Part shown: piece by piece, positions 22,266-34,480 of the stretch | Position numbering within the stretch: the stretch's first letter is position 1 | Layout: the number at the start of each line of letters is the position of its first letter | NCBI GenBank assembly: GCA_028023455.1 | Contig: JAQFVV010012405.1 | Span: forward strand, 11,094,423 to 11,158,422 | From: Epiperipatus broadwayi | Lineage: Eukaryota > Onychophora > Udeonychophora > Euonychophora > Peripatidae | Direction: 5' to 3' | DNA length: 64,000 bases | The notes under the pieces: model-generated | Databases searched by the model: none | What the model saw: the letters and a program-made list of their open reading frames with translations, nothing else | Told to the model about the DNA's origin: nothing | Program-made: the position numbers and the translations under genes

Positions 22266-23419
22266 ATATAATTATAAACAATAGGATTTCCATTTTCAGC
22301 CAATTACAACTTCCTACTTTACTTTATTAATTTTCTTTTAAAGTGAATTTTTTATAAGAATGTCTGAATAAAATCTTAATATAAATATTATACTCTCATT
22401 AAAAATAAATATTTTGCAAGTATATTGCAATAATAAAACACACACAAGCAATAAAAAATATCTTTCATTTTTAAGATAGAAGATCGTGCAAATGCAGTGA
22501 CCATATTGATAAAAACCAAACTGCTGATCTTTGAGTTTTTGTATTAAATTCTCTATAAAACAATGACAACTTCATATTTTTAAAAATAAAAATGGATGTA
22601 TATTTCTTATGAGTTTTTACCCCCAAATGAATGTGAAACTAGAGAATGAACACTATGGATAGCTACAAGAGAGTGATTTTAAACTAAGTAACAAAATTGC
22701 CACCATTTACTACAAGAGAAATTATTTTCATTAAAAAAAAAGGTTAATTCAAATCAACCTTGAAAAAATTATTAATCACGTGATTAAAAATTGTTTAACT
22801 CAAATGAAATTAAACAACTAAATAATAATTAATAAATGTTTTATTGAACTTTGGAAACAAGATTATGGACAGATTTATTTATTTGTTAATATGTTTGAGG
22901 CATTATTAAGGATTAATCCAGCGATTTTATAATTTTTAATCTTATTTTAATTAGTACATATAATAAACTATTTTCAAAAATATTCAATTTCATTGAGTAT
23001 AATATTAACACCATATTAGTATAATAAATATAATCAAAAGATTTTGAAAAAGTTGTTAAAACTTTAAATTTTATATGTTTATTTAAATGAGAAAAGATAG
23101 AAAAAGAAATGTTAAAGATATAATTTTCAGATTTTTCCATGTGTATTATTTCTGCCATCGTACTTGCTATGCTATCTTCTGGGTAAAAAGTGTTATTTTA
23201 AAACATATCAGAGATATTTTATATACCACAAGATTATTAAAAATATTATCAACAAAGGACAGAGGGATAATAATGTTATGTCTTTGTTAAAATGAACGAC
23301 TATTTTGATAAACAAATTTTAGAACTTTTCCTATATGGAAAGTACCTTAGATGTAATTTCATATTTAAGCCAATAAACATCACATGATTTCCATTTCTTA
23401 TGCTTTCTCTTAACTGTTA
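22266..23419. other. AT-rich DNA, nothing recognised
   Basis: Short overlapping frames at 22913-23158 (-) and 23087-23290 (+) are not supported by any motif. Confidence 0.5.
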
Positions 23420-23505
23420 TTAAATCAGCACTTTCTGGCATCCATTGATTACTCTGGCTTGTACTGAGTGACAATACATATAGAGAGTTTTCCTGTTTTA
23501 ATTTC
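23420..23505. repeat. FB-1 arm fragment
   Basis: The words tttctggcatccattgatta, ctctggcttgtactgag and gacaatacatatagagag match the outer part of the FB-1 right arm (9405-9455). The ribozyme-like part is absent. Confidence 0.6.
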
Positions 23506-25225
23506 ACATTTGTTATTATATTCTTAAACATCAAAATATTAGTCTTATAAGTCTTTCAGATTATTCTTTAGTGATATCATATCAGAGTAGGACAATAATA
23601 TTTGAAAAATCTTTATTGTGGCTTAGAATTCATAATAGGAAAGAAAAGTGTTTTTGTTTTACTACATTAGAACATTTTTCTCTTCTAGCACAGATGCAAT
23701 GTTTACTTATATCTATATATGATATTACATGAAATCTATATGGATTATTAACTTTCTGGACTTTAAAAAAGATTAAATCCGAGCAGAATGCTTCTGATTT
23801 TTTGATTAAAGCAAAAGACTGAATAAAATTGATATTTTAATTAAGAACATATATTGTTTTGATATTATGGTATTTTATAATATTATCTCTTTATATATAG
23901 AATGTAATCTCTATCCACTATTTTTTTTGTTTGTATGAATAAATATATCACTATTTTCTTAGTTTTATTTCAATTTTATCATAGTGAGTAACTTTGTTTA
24001 AAAATGTTTTATTGATATTATTATTGCTACTAGTAATAATAGTAATAGTTGTAGTGGTGGTAGTAACAGTAATAGTAGTATTACTAATAGCCATATGATG
24101 GAGCTTTTACCAGAGCAGTTGAATGACATTTCAGCTACTGTTAAGTTGAACTATTTATGCAGATTTATTTACAAAGAAAAAGTAAAAATTAAACCAATGG
24201 ATAGGCATAATTCCATTCTACAAAGTAAGGTCTTTTCAGGACTAAAATTGAACTTAAAATAGTATTGTGATCTCAGATTTTTAAAAAAATTACAGTTCAA
24301 AATTTTTGATATTTTAAAACTAAAATTATTTCTATTAGTAAACTTAATAATTTGGAAACACATTCCTTTCCACAAAAATATATGCCTACTATTAAGACTG
24401 TTATTGAAAAAGTGAACAAATCATTTTTTTTGTTGAAATGAAATTTGTTTCCAGGATGTTTACTATTCTACTTGAAACAATTCACTCCAAATCGATTCTG
24501 TTGTAATTAGTAATAAGATTATTAAAGACAAGTCTTTAACTGATAATAAACCAAATTGTAAAAATACTAATTTGATTTATGACAAAGATAACCTTAGTAG
24601 CTCTATTGACTTAATTAATGAAGATGTTTAAGAATCTAAACATACATATGCAAATTTTTCATAAAAAATAATAATGACAGAGAATTTTGAATTGATACAA
24701 TTAAACCAGCAAAATAATAATGATATTTTTAATCTTGACAATATAGAAAAGCATCAAATATCAGATTGCAATCAACTCCATTCAAATGGCATATTGACTG
24801 AAGATTATTGAAGTATAATTTACAGATTTAATTTAACAGTACTGATGCTAATCGTAAAATCTTTTCAAAAATTTAAGAATGACAAAACTCTGATTTTATC
24901 TAAAACAGATTCTAACATATTAATAATAACATTTTTCCACAGATAAGTTTTATAGTTTATTAAACTAAAAGAATTTGTGGAATATGTTATACAAAATTTT
25001 ATATTATCCAAATAACCATTAATGAATTCTAAAGTTTCATAACATAGTGCAGAAATCTTTTTCTCAAAAACATATTCAGATAGTTACATGTCTAGTCTAG
25101 TGGTAAAACTTTAGTCTTTGTTAAAATCTTTATGATTAACTACGATTACTAAATATTTAATAAGATTTAATTAAATAAGTAGATTTAACCTTCAAACATA
25201 AGTGACTGAAGGCCTCTAAAGTATT
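23506..25225. other. AT-rich DNA, nothing firmly recognised
   Basis: A CAG/TAG-like imperfect trinucleotide tract lies at about 24035-24095. The rest has no readable element blocks, although base composition from about 24440 on resembles the LINE further right. Confidence 0.4.
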
Positions 25226-25227
25226 TT

Positions 25228-25435
25228 TAGCTTAAAACAGGCACAACTCACTATACATATTACCACACACAGCAAGCTAGAGTAATCAATGAATGCCAGA
25301 AGGCTTGTGCATAAAAACCCCATCTAGTGCCTACTCATCCAATATCCCCAGACTACTTTCTGGCTTGTGGCCTTCGTTAGTGAGGAGCCTTGGTTCTGAG
25401 AGAACTGCACCTAGATCTTAGGATCTATTACAACC
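25228..25435. repeat. FB-1 single arm
   Basis: Begins with aacaggcacaactcactatac and follows the FB-1 left arm through catctagtgcctactcatcc and atccccagactactttctgg to gaggagccttggttctgaga. The minus-strand core is mutated: CTGATGA has become CTAACGA and GAAAC has become GAAAG. No inverted partner is next to it. Confidence 0.8.
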
Positions 25436-25799
25436 CTCCAGCAGCCACCTTTTATCTCCACTTAACTACAAAACTATGAGTCTTAAACTGAAAACACTGT
25501 AATGTTTTCAATCCAAGCCCATTAGCTTTAAATCTAGACAGCTTTTGCCATGTAAATAGATTGGTATTAATACAGAAAGTAGAATTGTTATTTACAAACT
25601 TTGTTAAAATTGATTCTTTAAATCTTTGCAAGTTACATTTACTTACTTCATTAAATAAAATGTTCTATAAAATATTTGAAAATCATAAATAATGAAGACA
25701 AAATTTTATCATTAGATTAATCTGTAAGTACCCACATTTAATTTCTAAATGGCAGGATAATTTGTCCTATTGATGTTAGTAGAAATACTACTCTGAAGG
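25436..25799. other. AT-rich DNA, nothing recognised
   Basis: No assignable feature. Confidence 0.4.
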
Positions 25800-26770
25800 A
25801 TCAAATTAAAAACTGTCATATAGACTATACAGAACAATATTTGCAATCTTTCTCAACAATTACGGCAAATTCTACCAATTCAAATACCTGTTGGAAAAGA
25901 GATCAACTATGCCTGTTTAAACAAACAATGCAGTATAAAACATGATATTAAAAATAAATATAGCCATTTAACATATCCACACTGCATTTTATTGATTCAT
26001 CTCCTGTTATCATCATTCTCAAAAAAATTCCACCTCAGTGTTTGCATTTCAAAACCATAGGTAGGTTTTAACTACTGCCCTGATCATTTTTGCAACCTAA
26101 GTAGCCTAAAAATTATTAGGACCCACTAATATTCTAAGAACTTAATGTCATCTCTTCTTATTAGTTCTGAGTAACAAGTACAGTCTGAAGCTTTTATAAC
26201 CATTTGTGAAATTCCACTAATTCAAAATAATTTGGGACAACTAATCTCTTATAGATGAAAAACTACTAAAACTAGACATCCAAATAACATATCTAAAAAA
26301 AGAAAATTGTGAGGGAAGATGTCATATCTGGTATAAGAATATATGATACCACAGACAACAAACATACATTATCACTCTTATCTGAAGATGGGAAGGATAT
26401 TTTGAAAATTATTAAAACAAGAAAAAAATTTATGCCAACGCAAAATAAAAATCTCAAAACTACTACTATTAGCAAAAAATCCCACTCTGCAGCCTCTTCC
26501 TCATCACAAAATACAGCATTACCAATTCTTTATCCTTGGACTAGACAGTTCAAATTCCTACTTCTTTTCTAATATTGAACAACAAAATTACTTAGCAGAA
26601 GTCTACACACATAAATGAGCTCCTGAAAATAGGAAAACATCCATAGACAATTCATTTAACTCACAAATGGTAAATGATTTCCTCCCCATGAATAAATTAA
26701 ATATGAACTTTAGTCAGCTATTTCCAGATAATTTCTAACAGTAAAAGAAAACTATGTGAAGAAGCCAGAA
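25800..26770 (+). pseudogene. probable LINE ORF1 (gag-like) region, decayed
   Basis: It precedes an APE endonuclease and RT on the same strand, where ORF1 of a Jockey/CR1-type LINE belongs. Readable parts include VIIILKKIPPQCLHF (about 26000) and, in the open frame 26309-26572, a polar segment IRIYDTTDNKHTLSLL then a Lys-rich and Ser-rich tail. ORF1 proteins bind the element RNA. I see no Cys-rich zinc knuckle, and the assignment rests mainly on position. Confidence 0.4.
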
Positions 26771-26999
26771 AACTGTCATCAAATCCTGTTCTTTTAATAA
26801 ACCATCTATAACATGCATAATTAGCATTCTCTATTTTCAAAAGCCATGCTACAAATGAATCATGTAAGTCTAGACATTGTGCAGTGGTGTCTCATAGAGT
26901 TAAAAAGAATATAATTCAGTACACAAAATTTTCATATACTCTCATTCCTTTACCATAACCAAGCAATACTATTTTTCTGACTAATCCTATTTCCTTTAC

Positions 27000-27640
27000 T
27001 TTCTCTCTCTACAACACTTCATGTACATTAAAATTATAACAATTAATGTCAGGAAAATCAATTATCATCAGAATTTATTTGTAATTAATAATTGCATCAT
27101 GCAGATTACACTATGCATTTTATTATTCACAGAGACTAATCCCACAGCAAATGCTAAAATAAATTCTCCAAAATATCTCAATAAATTGTTTTTAAAACTA
27201 TGAATGGGGATTTTAAATTACCATAAGTCTCCATTTCTATATTTCAATTTTTTTATCTTGGACAACATATGAGTTTAATTACCCGTACACATGCCACCTT
27301 TACTGTTATCATAATTACATTGTATCTATACAAAAAAAAATTAATATTTAATCAAATGAACCTTAATTTAGGTATGGACTCTCATCCAATAATTCTAATG
27401 GAGATATTAATATGCCAGCATTTGTTTTTAAATTTCTGTATTGTATTAACAGACAGCTTATGAGTGCAGAAAGCTTCTTTCCCTCAAACTCTATTTCCTT
27501 TTCTGCTCACAAGAACTCCTTCCTAATTGATCTCCTTTCCTCACTTGATCTCCAGTTCATCATTTGACTTTTTTATCACCTATTAATTTCTCTGACCACT
27601 TTACCCTTAATGCAGAACTCAAAACAGTATAAGTACTACT
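27000..27640 (+). pseudogene. APE-type endonuclease of a Jockey/CR1-like LINE, decayed
   Basis: The N-terminus reads IKIITINVRKINYHQN and, about 30 residues on, LLFTETNPTANA, the N-x(R) and xExx(N/T) start of APE endonucleases. Further blocks in shifting frames include a GDLNMP-like stretch, LIDLLSSLDLQF and SPINFSDHFTL (about 27575-27620), the SDH motif that closes the catalytic centre. Stops and frameshifts separate the pieces. The enzyme would nick DNA to prime reverse transcription. Confidence 0.65.
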
Positions 27641-29500
27641 AATACAACCATCCTGAAACTGTCCTTTCTGAGACATATATTTATTTCCAAAAAGAATTAA
27701 TAATTAAATTATCAATTTTTATACACACAAAAATAGATTTCCAATGTTGAATATTATTCACAAAAATTTACAAATCAAATCATGTGATATTGACATAATG
27801 CCCTCTATATTACATTATAAACAAAAGCATAAATATTAGCTGGTTATGTTTCCACTAAAATGACAAAAATATTTTTAGCTTAAACTCACAATTTATCCAA
27901 GGAGTATAGAACCAACAACTTTGCTCTCTTCTCCATTATTAAAAATGCATGTGTCATCACTGAAGAAAAGATGTTGCTACAGATTTTCTACTACTTCAAA
28001 GATAAATGCCAATTCCTTGAAGCACAGAATACAATTACTTGTTTGGTCCCAGTGATTGAAACCATGATATTAAGTTCCCCCCCCCCAAATTAAACTCTCC
28101 CCAGGTAGTATTCATCTAGGTTCTCATGAAATCCCCAACTTTATTCTCTACCATCTTATCCACTTTAATATTCACATCTACAATCACCTTTAAACTTACA
28201 AAATTGATCATTAAAACCCAAAATCATTGGAATAATTTCTAAAAGAAAACATTATTTTGATTCCTCCTACTCATTAATGTATGAAAAATTTCCATGACAG
28301 CATAATTAATTAAAACTACTAAATTTCTAATCAAGGATAAAGTTCAAACTATTATAATCCTCAACATTTCTGCTTACCAATTTGCTGAAAAATAAATATC
28401 TCTAATTCTGAAGTTGTGCTCTTCAGAGTTATCATAGATCAAATTAGACAATTTAGGAAAGCTAGTCTTATTGCCATATAGCCGATCTTCACATTAGATA
28501 TTCTTTTAGTTCCAATAACTAAGCTCCCAGAACTACTCGAACAACACAAAATTCCTACATTATTACTATATATTCACACTAAACTCTTCATTAATTGAGA
28601 AATTCATGTAATTCTAAATGGTAAAAGAACACAAGTTTTGGTTTTTACTCCTTATAATTCAATATCTCAAGGATTCCCATTAAGTGCTTAGCTTTTCATT
28701 TCCTACATTAATCTTCTTATTCAAATTAAAACAATCTTCCTTGTGTCCATATACCAGTAATCAATCAATCTGTCAAATATATCTACTACATGGATGATAT
28801 AAGTATTCTTTTTTTTAACAATTACATATCACAATTAATTGTTCTACTTCAACAATATACTAAAATTATTCTGTAAATTTCAATATGAGTAAATCATTTT
28901 CCTGGAACATTCTATCTGGGAAACCTACCTCTTCTTTTGCATTATTTCAACATAATTTTTTTTTTGCTGTGATATAAATCTTTCAGTCAATGAAATGGGA
29001 AATTTCATTCAAACAAATTCCAAACCTCCATAGAAAGTACTTTTAATTCTCTTTCTCATGCCTAACATTTGATTTTTTTTTTCAATAACTAATTACTCTT
29101 CCCCTATTATTAAATTCACTAGCTTAATTGCCAGAAAATTAACTCTTTGTGTACTAAAGTAAATTGCAGTAGGAAAATTACTGTTATCACTATATGATTA
29201 TACAAAAACTTTCAAAGATTCATAGGCTTTCTAAGATTTGCATTCCTGTCTTCTTTCTTCCAAATTGCAATAAATAAAATCATCAGGTTTCTTGACATTT
29301 TTCCTTAGATTCAAGACTTCATGCCTCTTATTTTCATAGCTACTCTACCATTAGTGATGAATAAATTCTTAGATGGCTTACCCAAATCAATCATTTTTAT
29401 ACCTCAATAATTCATGCTTTCTTTAAACTAAAACTCATTACTGGCATGCTTATGACTGATTAAACATAATGCATGGTTCCACTATTATAATATACTCTCT
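27641..29500 (+). pseudogene. reverse transcriptase of the same Jockey/CR1-like LINE, decayed
   Basis: Motifs appear in the usual order but in broken frames. These are a finger region at about 28080-28250, then LLEQHKIPTLLLYIHTKLFI, NSISQGFPLSA (the QG-P-S motif, about 28655-28690) and IYYMDDISIL (catalytic YMDD box, about 28787). The thumb region beyond 28950 is only faintly readable, and no poly-A or repeat tail could be fixed. With the upstream endonuclease this is the longest coding relic in the window, about 3.5 kb including ORF1. It is inactive. Confidence 0.65.
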
Positions 29501-31515
29501 AAACTTCACTAACAAATGAATTATTCAAAAATTTAAACATTGATATACTGAACCTAAATATGTGTTTTTAAATAAAATTTATCTGAATGCTTTTCTAACA
29601 AATAGCTTTTTAGTCAGAAAATTGGTCAATGCTAACATAGATGTCCTTTTCCCATTATGCCATAAGTAAGAAGAAACCACTGAATACTTATTGTCGTAGT
29701 TGTTCTGCATTACACACATATAATACTATCAATTATTCAATTACATCTTCTACTCCTCTTCCTTTCAGCCCTTATCAATAGCTTGACCAGAGGGCTTTTT
29801 CCTAATATCAGAAAATCTACTTGCATCTATTTTATAATGTGATGTTTGATAATGTTACTTTTGCTTCAGTCCTTAATTACTGTTTTTCTTCTGCAACAAA
29901 TTTGGATAAAATGGAACCCAGAGACCAGGTTTAGTACCTGCAGACTTATTTAAAATTATCTTGAGCTGGTCACTTTCCATGTACCCCTATAATTTTGAGA
30001 AAACTATTAACTCTTTCTGCAATAATCATGTATTTTGGGTTTAAATGATGTTTTATGTATTTTGCTTTATTAACAAACCATTAGCTGGAATTAAAAGTAA
30101 TTGCCTGGATATTACTTGTAATAGAAATTTAATGTAAGTAATTTATTTATAACAATAAATTTACCTTTAAAAGTAAGGTTTGACTGTTTTCTGTTTATTT
30201 TTTTATTAGATGTGTAATGTCAATGCAAATGTATTATATGACTTTTAAGTTGACATCTGTAGCAATTCTGTGTATAAAGAATGTGTAATGTAGCAAAGCA
30301 ATTAAACCTAGAATCGTTTATTTGTACTATTATGCCATATTTGTTTAATAGTTTTTTGTACATTTAATTGCAAAAACTTCAACTAAAATGCATATTAACT
30401 GATAATATTAACTGATAATTTCAATAAAAAATAATTACATATCAATTTTATTTTTTAAAAACTCCAAAAAAATATGTTTAAAGTAAAGCAACTAAGGGAA
30501 AGATAGTGTCAAGTAATAGGGAAGGCTTCTCATTGGATGTAATGTGGTCATTGACATGTAAACTTGGCTTTTATTTAAAATCTGGAAATTAACACATTTA
30601 TAGTATAATTTTTATATGTACTTTATTTTTGTGAATTAAGTTAATTATTTGTTTTTCAATGAACCTGTAAAGTTTAGATTTAGACTGTATTTCAAAATTT
30701 TTGCTTTTGCAAGAAAATAAGTGCGAACTTTATAATGTAAAACAGGCAGTTATTTGGAAATTGATTTTTTTCAAGATTGTAAATGCTATTTTTTTAAGGT
30801 ATAAATTAAGTTTTTTGAATTTCAAGAATTATTTTAACTACTTGAGTGTATTCCATATTTACAAATATGCATTATTAATATAAAATTGTTTGATTCTTAA
30901 GTTTTATTAAATGAAAAATATTATATTTGCCTACAGGGTAAAAACTGAAATCTTTCATTGTGGTTATTTATTTTAGCTTTTTTTTTTTTTTTTCATTTGT
31001 AATGTTAATATTATAATGAATAAATTCAATATACAAATGATTTTTGAAAAATAAAAATGTATTCATTGAAAATAAAAAACACAAAAGTTTACCAATATAG
31101 ATGCTATAATGCTGTTTTAAATATTACAGAAGAAGATATAAGAAAAAAATATTTGTACTTATAATAGGCATAATGTATGTATTTTATTCAAACTTTTACA
31201 AATACTACAAACATTATCTATTATTTTTTATAATTTTATAAATATAAACATACTTTAAATTAGATGGAAATAAATTTGAAAAAGTGCCACCTATATATAT
31301 TATAATGACAGCCACACTACACAAAAATAATAAGACACTCTATAGAGTGCTTTCAAAACAACATTCTTTGTCAGCTACTTTGATGCAATTCCTATAGATC
31401 ATGTAAATATAATTGTCACATCATTTATGTTAATATTGTAATATGAATGACTTATGTAAACATGATAATATTATGTGGTGTGACCATTTTTAATAAATTA
31501 TCCTATTTCTACATG
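29501..31515. other. AT-rich DNA, nothing recognised
   Basis: About 2 kb with poly-T and poly-A tracts. One 60-codon frame (30701-30883) shows no motif. Confidence 0.5.
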
Positions 31516-31915
31516 TCATCATTATCATCATCATCAACCATTATCAATCCACTGCAGAATGAAGGTCTCTCCAAGTTCAATCCATCTTTTCCAATCTTTA
31601 GCTTCTCTTCTCCACATCACCCCTGCACACTTTCTTATTTCATCCATCCATCTCACATGTGATCTCTTTCTGGGTCTTTTACAATCTCTTGGAATCCAGT
31701 TTAAAATTCCAATTGTCCATCTATTATCATATCTTCTAGCAGTATGTCCAGCCCAACTCCACTTCAGTCTTTTAATTTTTCCAAGGAGATCAGTAACACC
31801 TGTTTGTTCTCTTATCCATACATTGTGTTTTCGATCTCTTCTTGTTACTCCCAAAATGCATCTCTCCATACTTCTTTGAGTGGTTTGAAGTCTCTGTATT
31901 GCTCTTCTGTGTATA
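31516..31915 (-). pseudogene. RTE LINE 3' end, 5'-truncated copy
   Basis: An open minus-strand frame (31869-31534) gives the C-terminal tail of the RTE ORF: WAGHTARR, DNRWTIGILNWIPRD, RWMDEIRKCAG, WKRWIELGETFILQW, ending DNG. It is followed by the TGATGATGATG tail (tcatcatcatc at 31526). Copies this short arise when target-primed reverse transcription stops early. Most of this tail is still open, so the insertion is fairly young compared with the 7.7-kb and 36.6-kb copies. The plus-strand frame over it is a shadow. Confidence 0.9.
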
Positions 31916-33164
31916 TGTTTTAATCAGAAATGGCAACACTAAATATTCACATTTTGACACTTAGTCATTATAACAGTATTAACCCTGTCATATTTTTTTC
32001 TGCACACATCTAGTGAAGTTTGATTTAAAAGTTCAACATTAAAATTTTAATGGTTAAAATCTTTGTTTAATATTATGAATCAATAAATTGGGTTTGATTT
32101 GATACAAATTTAAGTTTACAAATAACAAAAATTCTAATAAATCATACTTGAACTTTCCAATATAAAAACAACAACATACAAATGTCAAATATATAATCAG
32201 ATCAATTGCTTTACTGGTTCTTCTAACATTATTTTTGAAAAAAAAATCCAATTTTTAAACCTGAAGGAATTATTATAAAATTATAACAAATCAATGAAAT
32301 ATTTATCTGAAATTGAAAATTGCATTTATATTTATTAAATAATCACCAACATACAGAATCACTGTGGGTTGTTATTTGTTTTGCTGAAGCTGTTTTTATT
32401 ATAATGTTATCAAATTTTTTAAGTCATGTTTTTAAAAATAAAATATATTTTTTAAAAATCCAAATGGAAAAGTAAATATGTTTAATTTTTAATAATTATA
32501 ATGAAAATATTTTCTAAATATAATCACAAATAATGGCATACATTATTAAATTCTGCAATTTTTTTTTATTCAAAAAAATAGAATGGGAAATTCTTATATT
32601 CGTATTCAAAAAATTAACCAATGAGCAGTCTCTTGTGTTGTCAGAGTTTTTTCACCTTATTCTTCATAAACTGCTGTTATTCATTTATTAGTTGCAATAA
32701 ACTTAACATCAGTTCTTTAAAAATCAATTCACATTAAAACATATAGGTTGATTTATGTTTACTCTCTGGTTGTAATTATTCTGGATATACCTAAATAAAA
32801 ATAACTAAAATATGGTAAGATGTTGTCCAATTTTTTACTGTAAAATGTTGAACATGGCAGATTTAGAAAGCAGTTCAATTATTATTTAAAATAGACTTCT
32901 CCATGGAACAGTTTAATTCAAGTTTTTAGTAGAAAATGACCATAAATATTGATTAAAACAGCCAAAAATGCATTTTAAAGCCATAGCATAGCAGTGCTAT
33001 CATAATACTCCATGAGAAAATGTACTTTATAAAAAAGTACAAACCATGTTGCATTGATACTGAAAGTATCCCAAGGCATCTGTTAAAGAGAAGTTCTGAA
33101 ATGCATGTATGCTACAGAGTTAATTGTTGATTTTCATGCATGAAGTTAAAAAAATACTTTAGCA
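31916..33164. other. AT-rich DNA, nothing recognised
   Basis: No assignable gene or repeat. Confidence 0.5.
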
Positions 33165-33171
33165 CAATGAT

Positions 33172-33500
33172 TTGGCCATTAAACATCATGTAATCACCAT
33201 TCTTTATGCTTGCATGAGCTGTTTACACAGAGTCAAAACTCTCCATATAGTAGCACCACTCACAGAAAGTCAGATATCAATGATTGCAGGAATGTTTGTG
33301 TATAAAATCCCTATTGAGTTCCTATTCATTCAATATCCCAGATTTCTAGATCACTGATGAAAGCTACGACATAGAAACTAGTCTGGGGATATTGGATGAG
33401 TAGGCACTAGATAGAGATTTTATGCACAAACCTTTTTTATCCATTGATTACTCTGATATGTGCTGAGTAGCACTACTGCATGTAGAGTTTTACCCCTGTG
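33172..33500. repeat. fold-back element, family FB-1 (inverted pair)
   Basis: The left arm begins at the conserved end word aaacatcatgtaatcaccat; its inner edge and the right arm (about 33360-33497) are inverted copies of the FB-1 unit. The right arm contains ctggggatattggatgagta, actagatagagattttatgcac and ttgattactctga. Both arms are more diverged than in the 9.1-kb element. Confidence 0.8.
33348..33389 (+). ncRNA. hammerhead-like core, FB-1 (candidate)
   Basis: CTGATGA (33354-33360), GAAAC (33374-33378), TA, GTC (33381-33383) and TGGGGA (33384-33389) are all intact. Stem I is only partly paired here (gATCA against TGGG), and stem II has lost its pairing (AAGCTACGACATA). Confidence 0.4.
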
Positions 33501-33910
33501 CACAATCATTGGAGCAGACAACCTCTAAATTTATTTAAATATAAGAATGTTTCTTTTTTTGGTACTATTATGCTATATATAATCTATAATTCTTAATAAA
33601 AGGTATGTTCATATTTTAGTTCTGGTTTTATAAATGAAGTCACATTATATTAAATATATTTTGCTTATTTTGATGCCAGTATAAAACTGTCACAATTAGA
33701 AATGAATTTTTTATATACCTTAATAATTTTTGTTTTTAATTACGTTTATATATAATATCATTTAATATTATATACCACACTATTGAGGAGGGTTTGCTAT
33801 CTTCTAAACAAAATTAATACACTTTTCTTTATTCACTATTCCTTTATAATATTTCCATAGTTTCTGCTGACTAGCAGTCTTTATCAAAATGTTTCTTAAC
33901 TTTTAGAGAA

Positions 33911-33975
33911 ATTTTGATGAAGACTGATGGACAGTTGAAATTGTAAGAAAATATTATCAAGGAATAAATAGAATT
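33911..33975 (+). repeat. PLE-terminus-like repeat, family FB-57 fragment
   Basis: TTGATGA-A-GACTG-ATGGA-CAGTT-GAAAT-TGTAAGAAAAT (33914-33950) matches the unit at 57764-57800 with a few changes. The five-base stem still pairs (GACTG/CAGTT). Confidence 0.6.
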
Positions 33976-34189
33976 TACTATATTGTAAAAAGTGAATTTG
34001 AAAAGTGTATTAAATGATACTATATGAATATTTATAATCAATGCATAAAGCATTAGGAAGTGAAAAAAAAAATATTTGGTAAGAATTTGTTAAAATAATA
34101 TTTAAATGATCATTGACAATAGTGAAGTTTTTTTAAAGAGGTTAATCATCAACTCAATATAGATGCATAAACTAATATCTTTTAAATGC

Positions 34190-34480
34190 AATTTGTCCAC
34201 TACTTTGAACACTTTTTAGCAAAAACCTTTTATTGTACCTATATGCATACACAATTTTATGTTTTGACTGTCCTGCAATCTTTTTCAGAATCAATTTTAC
34301 TTTAATTTTTTAAGAGTAAAAAACAATTTTTTTTTTTTTTTATATTTTGTTTGTCCTGCAATCTTCTTCAGAGCCAATTTAAAGCGTAATTGGCTCCGAA
34401 GAAGGTTGCAGAACTATCAAAACATAAGATTGTGTAGATTCAATAAAAGTTTTCTAAAAAGTGTTTAAAGTAGTGAATAA
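34190..34480. repeat. fold-back of family FB-57 (inverted, with a tandem extra unit)
   Basis: The outer words ctactttgaacactttttag and ctaaaaagtgtttaaagtag, caatc-tatgttttgac and its complement, and the unit cctgcaatcttcttcagagcc form an imperfect inverted repeat centred near 34385. On the minus strand the unit occurs twice on the left side (34265-34292 and 34351-34378) and once on the plus strand (34388-34420). Each reads CTGAAGAAG...GGACAGTCAAAAC in consensus. Confidence 0.7.
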
